This document shows, in pieces, positions 62,369 to 64,000 of a DNA stretch of 64,000 nucleotides (its first letter is position 1; every line of letters starts with the position of its first letter). Under the pieces are notes generated by a model, which saw nothing but the letters and a program-made list of their open reading frames with translations, ran no database searches and was not told where the DNA came from. The stretch comes from Onchocerca lupi (Eukaryota; Nematoda; Chromadorea; Rhabditida; Onchocercidae), in assembly GCA_028564675.1 (NCBI GenBank), contig JAOVVO010000059.1, positions 124,001 through 188,000 on the forward strand. The letters run 5' to 3'. The translations under genes were made by a program, and so were the position numbers.

Positions 62369-64000
62369 TACTGTTAGAGGAAATGAACGAAAAAAAGGCC
62401 ATTGCTTTGTAATATGTTGAATAAGAAAAAATTGCTCAAAAACTAGTTGTTGATGACATTTGTCAAAGCAAATTATTTCGAAGGGAAGTTCAAAAATCGA
62501 AACACAAATTACTCGTTAAAAAAAAAAAAAATGATCAAACAATGGACGTAATAGATGATATGAATCTGAAGACATAATTTTAGATATTTTGTAAGATGAT
62601 ATTGATTAATTCTTTTTTTTTGAAATTTAGGTAATTCGAAATAAAAAAACTTCGAAATCTAAACTTTAAGTTTTTTTTTTTTTTTTTTTCAAAATCAAAT
62701 CATTAAAATTGCAGCATTCTGAAAATACAAATTCTTAAAGCTGTTGTTGTTGCATGGTGTGGCACATAAAAATTTAGAAATTTAAAAAGTAATTAATAAA
62801 TTTATGTACTGTTTAAATTTTTATGCAAATTTTCATACTTTTATAAAATTAAAATATTTTCAAATTTTCATATAATACATAATTTGTAGAAAACTTCGCG
62901 ACATTAATTAATTCATTAATAATTATCTTTTTTCAACATTTGATTATGAAATTATTTTAGATATTAAATTTTTAGCATAGATCAAGGTATATTCGTTTTT
63001 TCGAAGATATGCAAAAAAATGGAAAAATGTGTTTTTAAGTTGAATTTGAGAATGGATTGTGTTGGAATAAATAATAAAAAATAACAAAAAATTGTGTCAA
63101 ATATCATAAAAAAAACCTGATAAAATTTTAATCACTTTGTTCGATTTCATAATACTACATTTATTAATTAATGCAAATATGTTGAAAAAATAATTTAATA
63201 AGGTCTCAATTAGAAGACGAAACGCAATTCATTGCGATGGCACAATTAACCAGAAAAAGAAAATTAGTTTCATATTTCAATATTTTCAACTTTAAAAAAA
63301 AAAAAAAAAAATTAAACGATTTTATGATTTAAATATTTTTGAAAAATTTGTTTCATATTCGAGTATAAAATTATCATAAATCCATTTTTTGTTCTTTGAT
63401 TCATTTTTTTTTTCCGGGATTTTGAGTCCATTTTTCCCAATATTTTGAATCTATTTTTTTGAGATCCATTTCTTTTTTTTTTTAAATATTCTGAATTTAC
63501 AGAATGCATGGATGTTATTCACTAAATCAATAGTGGATAAATAAAAAATGAAAACTACCCCCGAAATAAAAAAAAGAAAAAATGGAATTCAAAAAATAAT
63601 GAAAATATTTTGATAATGGATTTGATCCGAGACTACTTTATAATTGTATCAGCAAATAAAAAATAAAACCAGTATCAAGACAAGTTAAATAATTCAAGCC
63701 AATCATTCTTTGGCCTAGTTTACTTCCGTCATCTTTGGCCTAATTTATTTCCAAGGATTGAGATGTGAAAGGTCTAAATGGATTGTTAAATGGGAAATTT
63801 TAATCGCTATAATTTACTTTTTTTTTCTCTCCAATTTCTTGGCTTAATTTCTTCCCACAAATAGATCATTTCAAAAGTAATTATCTTTTATTGCCAACTT
63901 TTTAATACATTTTTGATTCTCGAAAATGTTAAGAAATTAATTTAACTAAAGCAAGTAGGCATAGAATTTGCAAGAAATGCAATATTTACGCAGAATCTAT
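62369..64000. other. Right-hand 1.6 kb, no gene seen
   Basis: Upstream of the receptor start. AT-rich sequence with long T and A runs. Near 63712, 63736 and 63838 the motif TTTGGCCTAATTTACTTCC recurs in three decayed copies. The 65-codon minus-strand frame at 63312-63509 is lysine-rich with no features. The receptor promoter presumably lies here. Confidence 0.5.

Noticed and set aside
1..64000. tRNA, rRNA and spliced-leader RNA genes
   Set aside because: I looked for cloverleaf-like less AT-rich segments and conserved rRNA or SL motifs and found none I could support by eye; tRNAscan-SE and Rfam searches would settle it.

Overview
This window is nuclear DNA of a nematode. The base composition is very AT-rich. 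Genes are split by introns ending in TTTTCAG or TTTGCAG, possible trans-splice acceptors lie just upstream of several start codons, and the recognisable proteins are animal ones. The style suggests a parasitic, perhaps filarial or spirurid, worm; that placement is inference. I see no bacterial, viral or CRISPR features. All gene models were built by hand, using intron phase and family resemblance; the six complete models are each in frame from end to end.

Layout, left to right: (1) 1-1138, minus strand: the 5' part of a heparan sulfate 3-O-sulfotransferase, running off the left edge. (2) 1139-14222: 13 kb with no convincing gene, but many degenerate tandem repeats. (3) 14223-20094, plus: a compact XMAP215/ZYG-9-type microtubule polymerase with two TOG domains. 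(4) 21310-24259, plus: a secreted protein of unknown family with a C-terminal decapeptide repeat. (5) 25191-about 32313, minus: a ZIP-family (SLC39) membrane protein that has lost its metal-binding histidines. (6) 33677-43410, minus: a 25-exon FANCI (Fanconi anaemia I) homologue of about 1103 residues. (7) 47359-49795, minus: a secreted Glu/Lys/Ser/Thr-rich low-complexity protein. (8) 55841-62368, minus: a Cys-loop ligand-gated channel subunit with an unusually long N-terminal extension and a possible second start. (9) 62369-64000: no gene seen.

The genes do not form an obvious pathway or operon. ZYG-9 (spindle) and FANCI (crosslink repair) are housekeeping or germline functions. The sulfotransferase, ZIP protein and Cys-loop receptor are membrane proteins, and two genes encode secreted proteins. 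I found no multi-gene system.

The best candidates for a second look are the ZIP protein with a degraded metal site, the two-TOG ZYG-9 whose domains share exon lengths, the receptor with alternative N-termini and an atypical pore motif, the FANCI whose ubiquitin-acceptor lysine appears to be histidine, and the sulfotransferase intron carrying repeated copies of its own 3' splice site. Introns and intergenic DNA are also full of 30-310 bp decayed tandem duplications. A few coordinates near long A/T runs may be off by one base.
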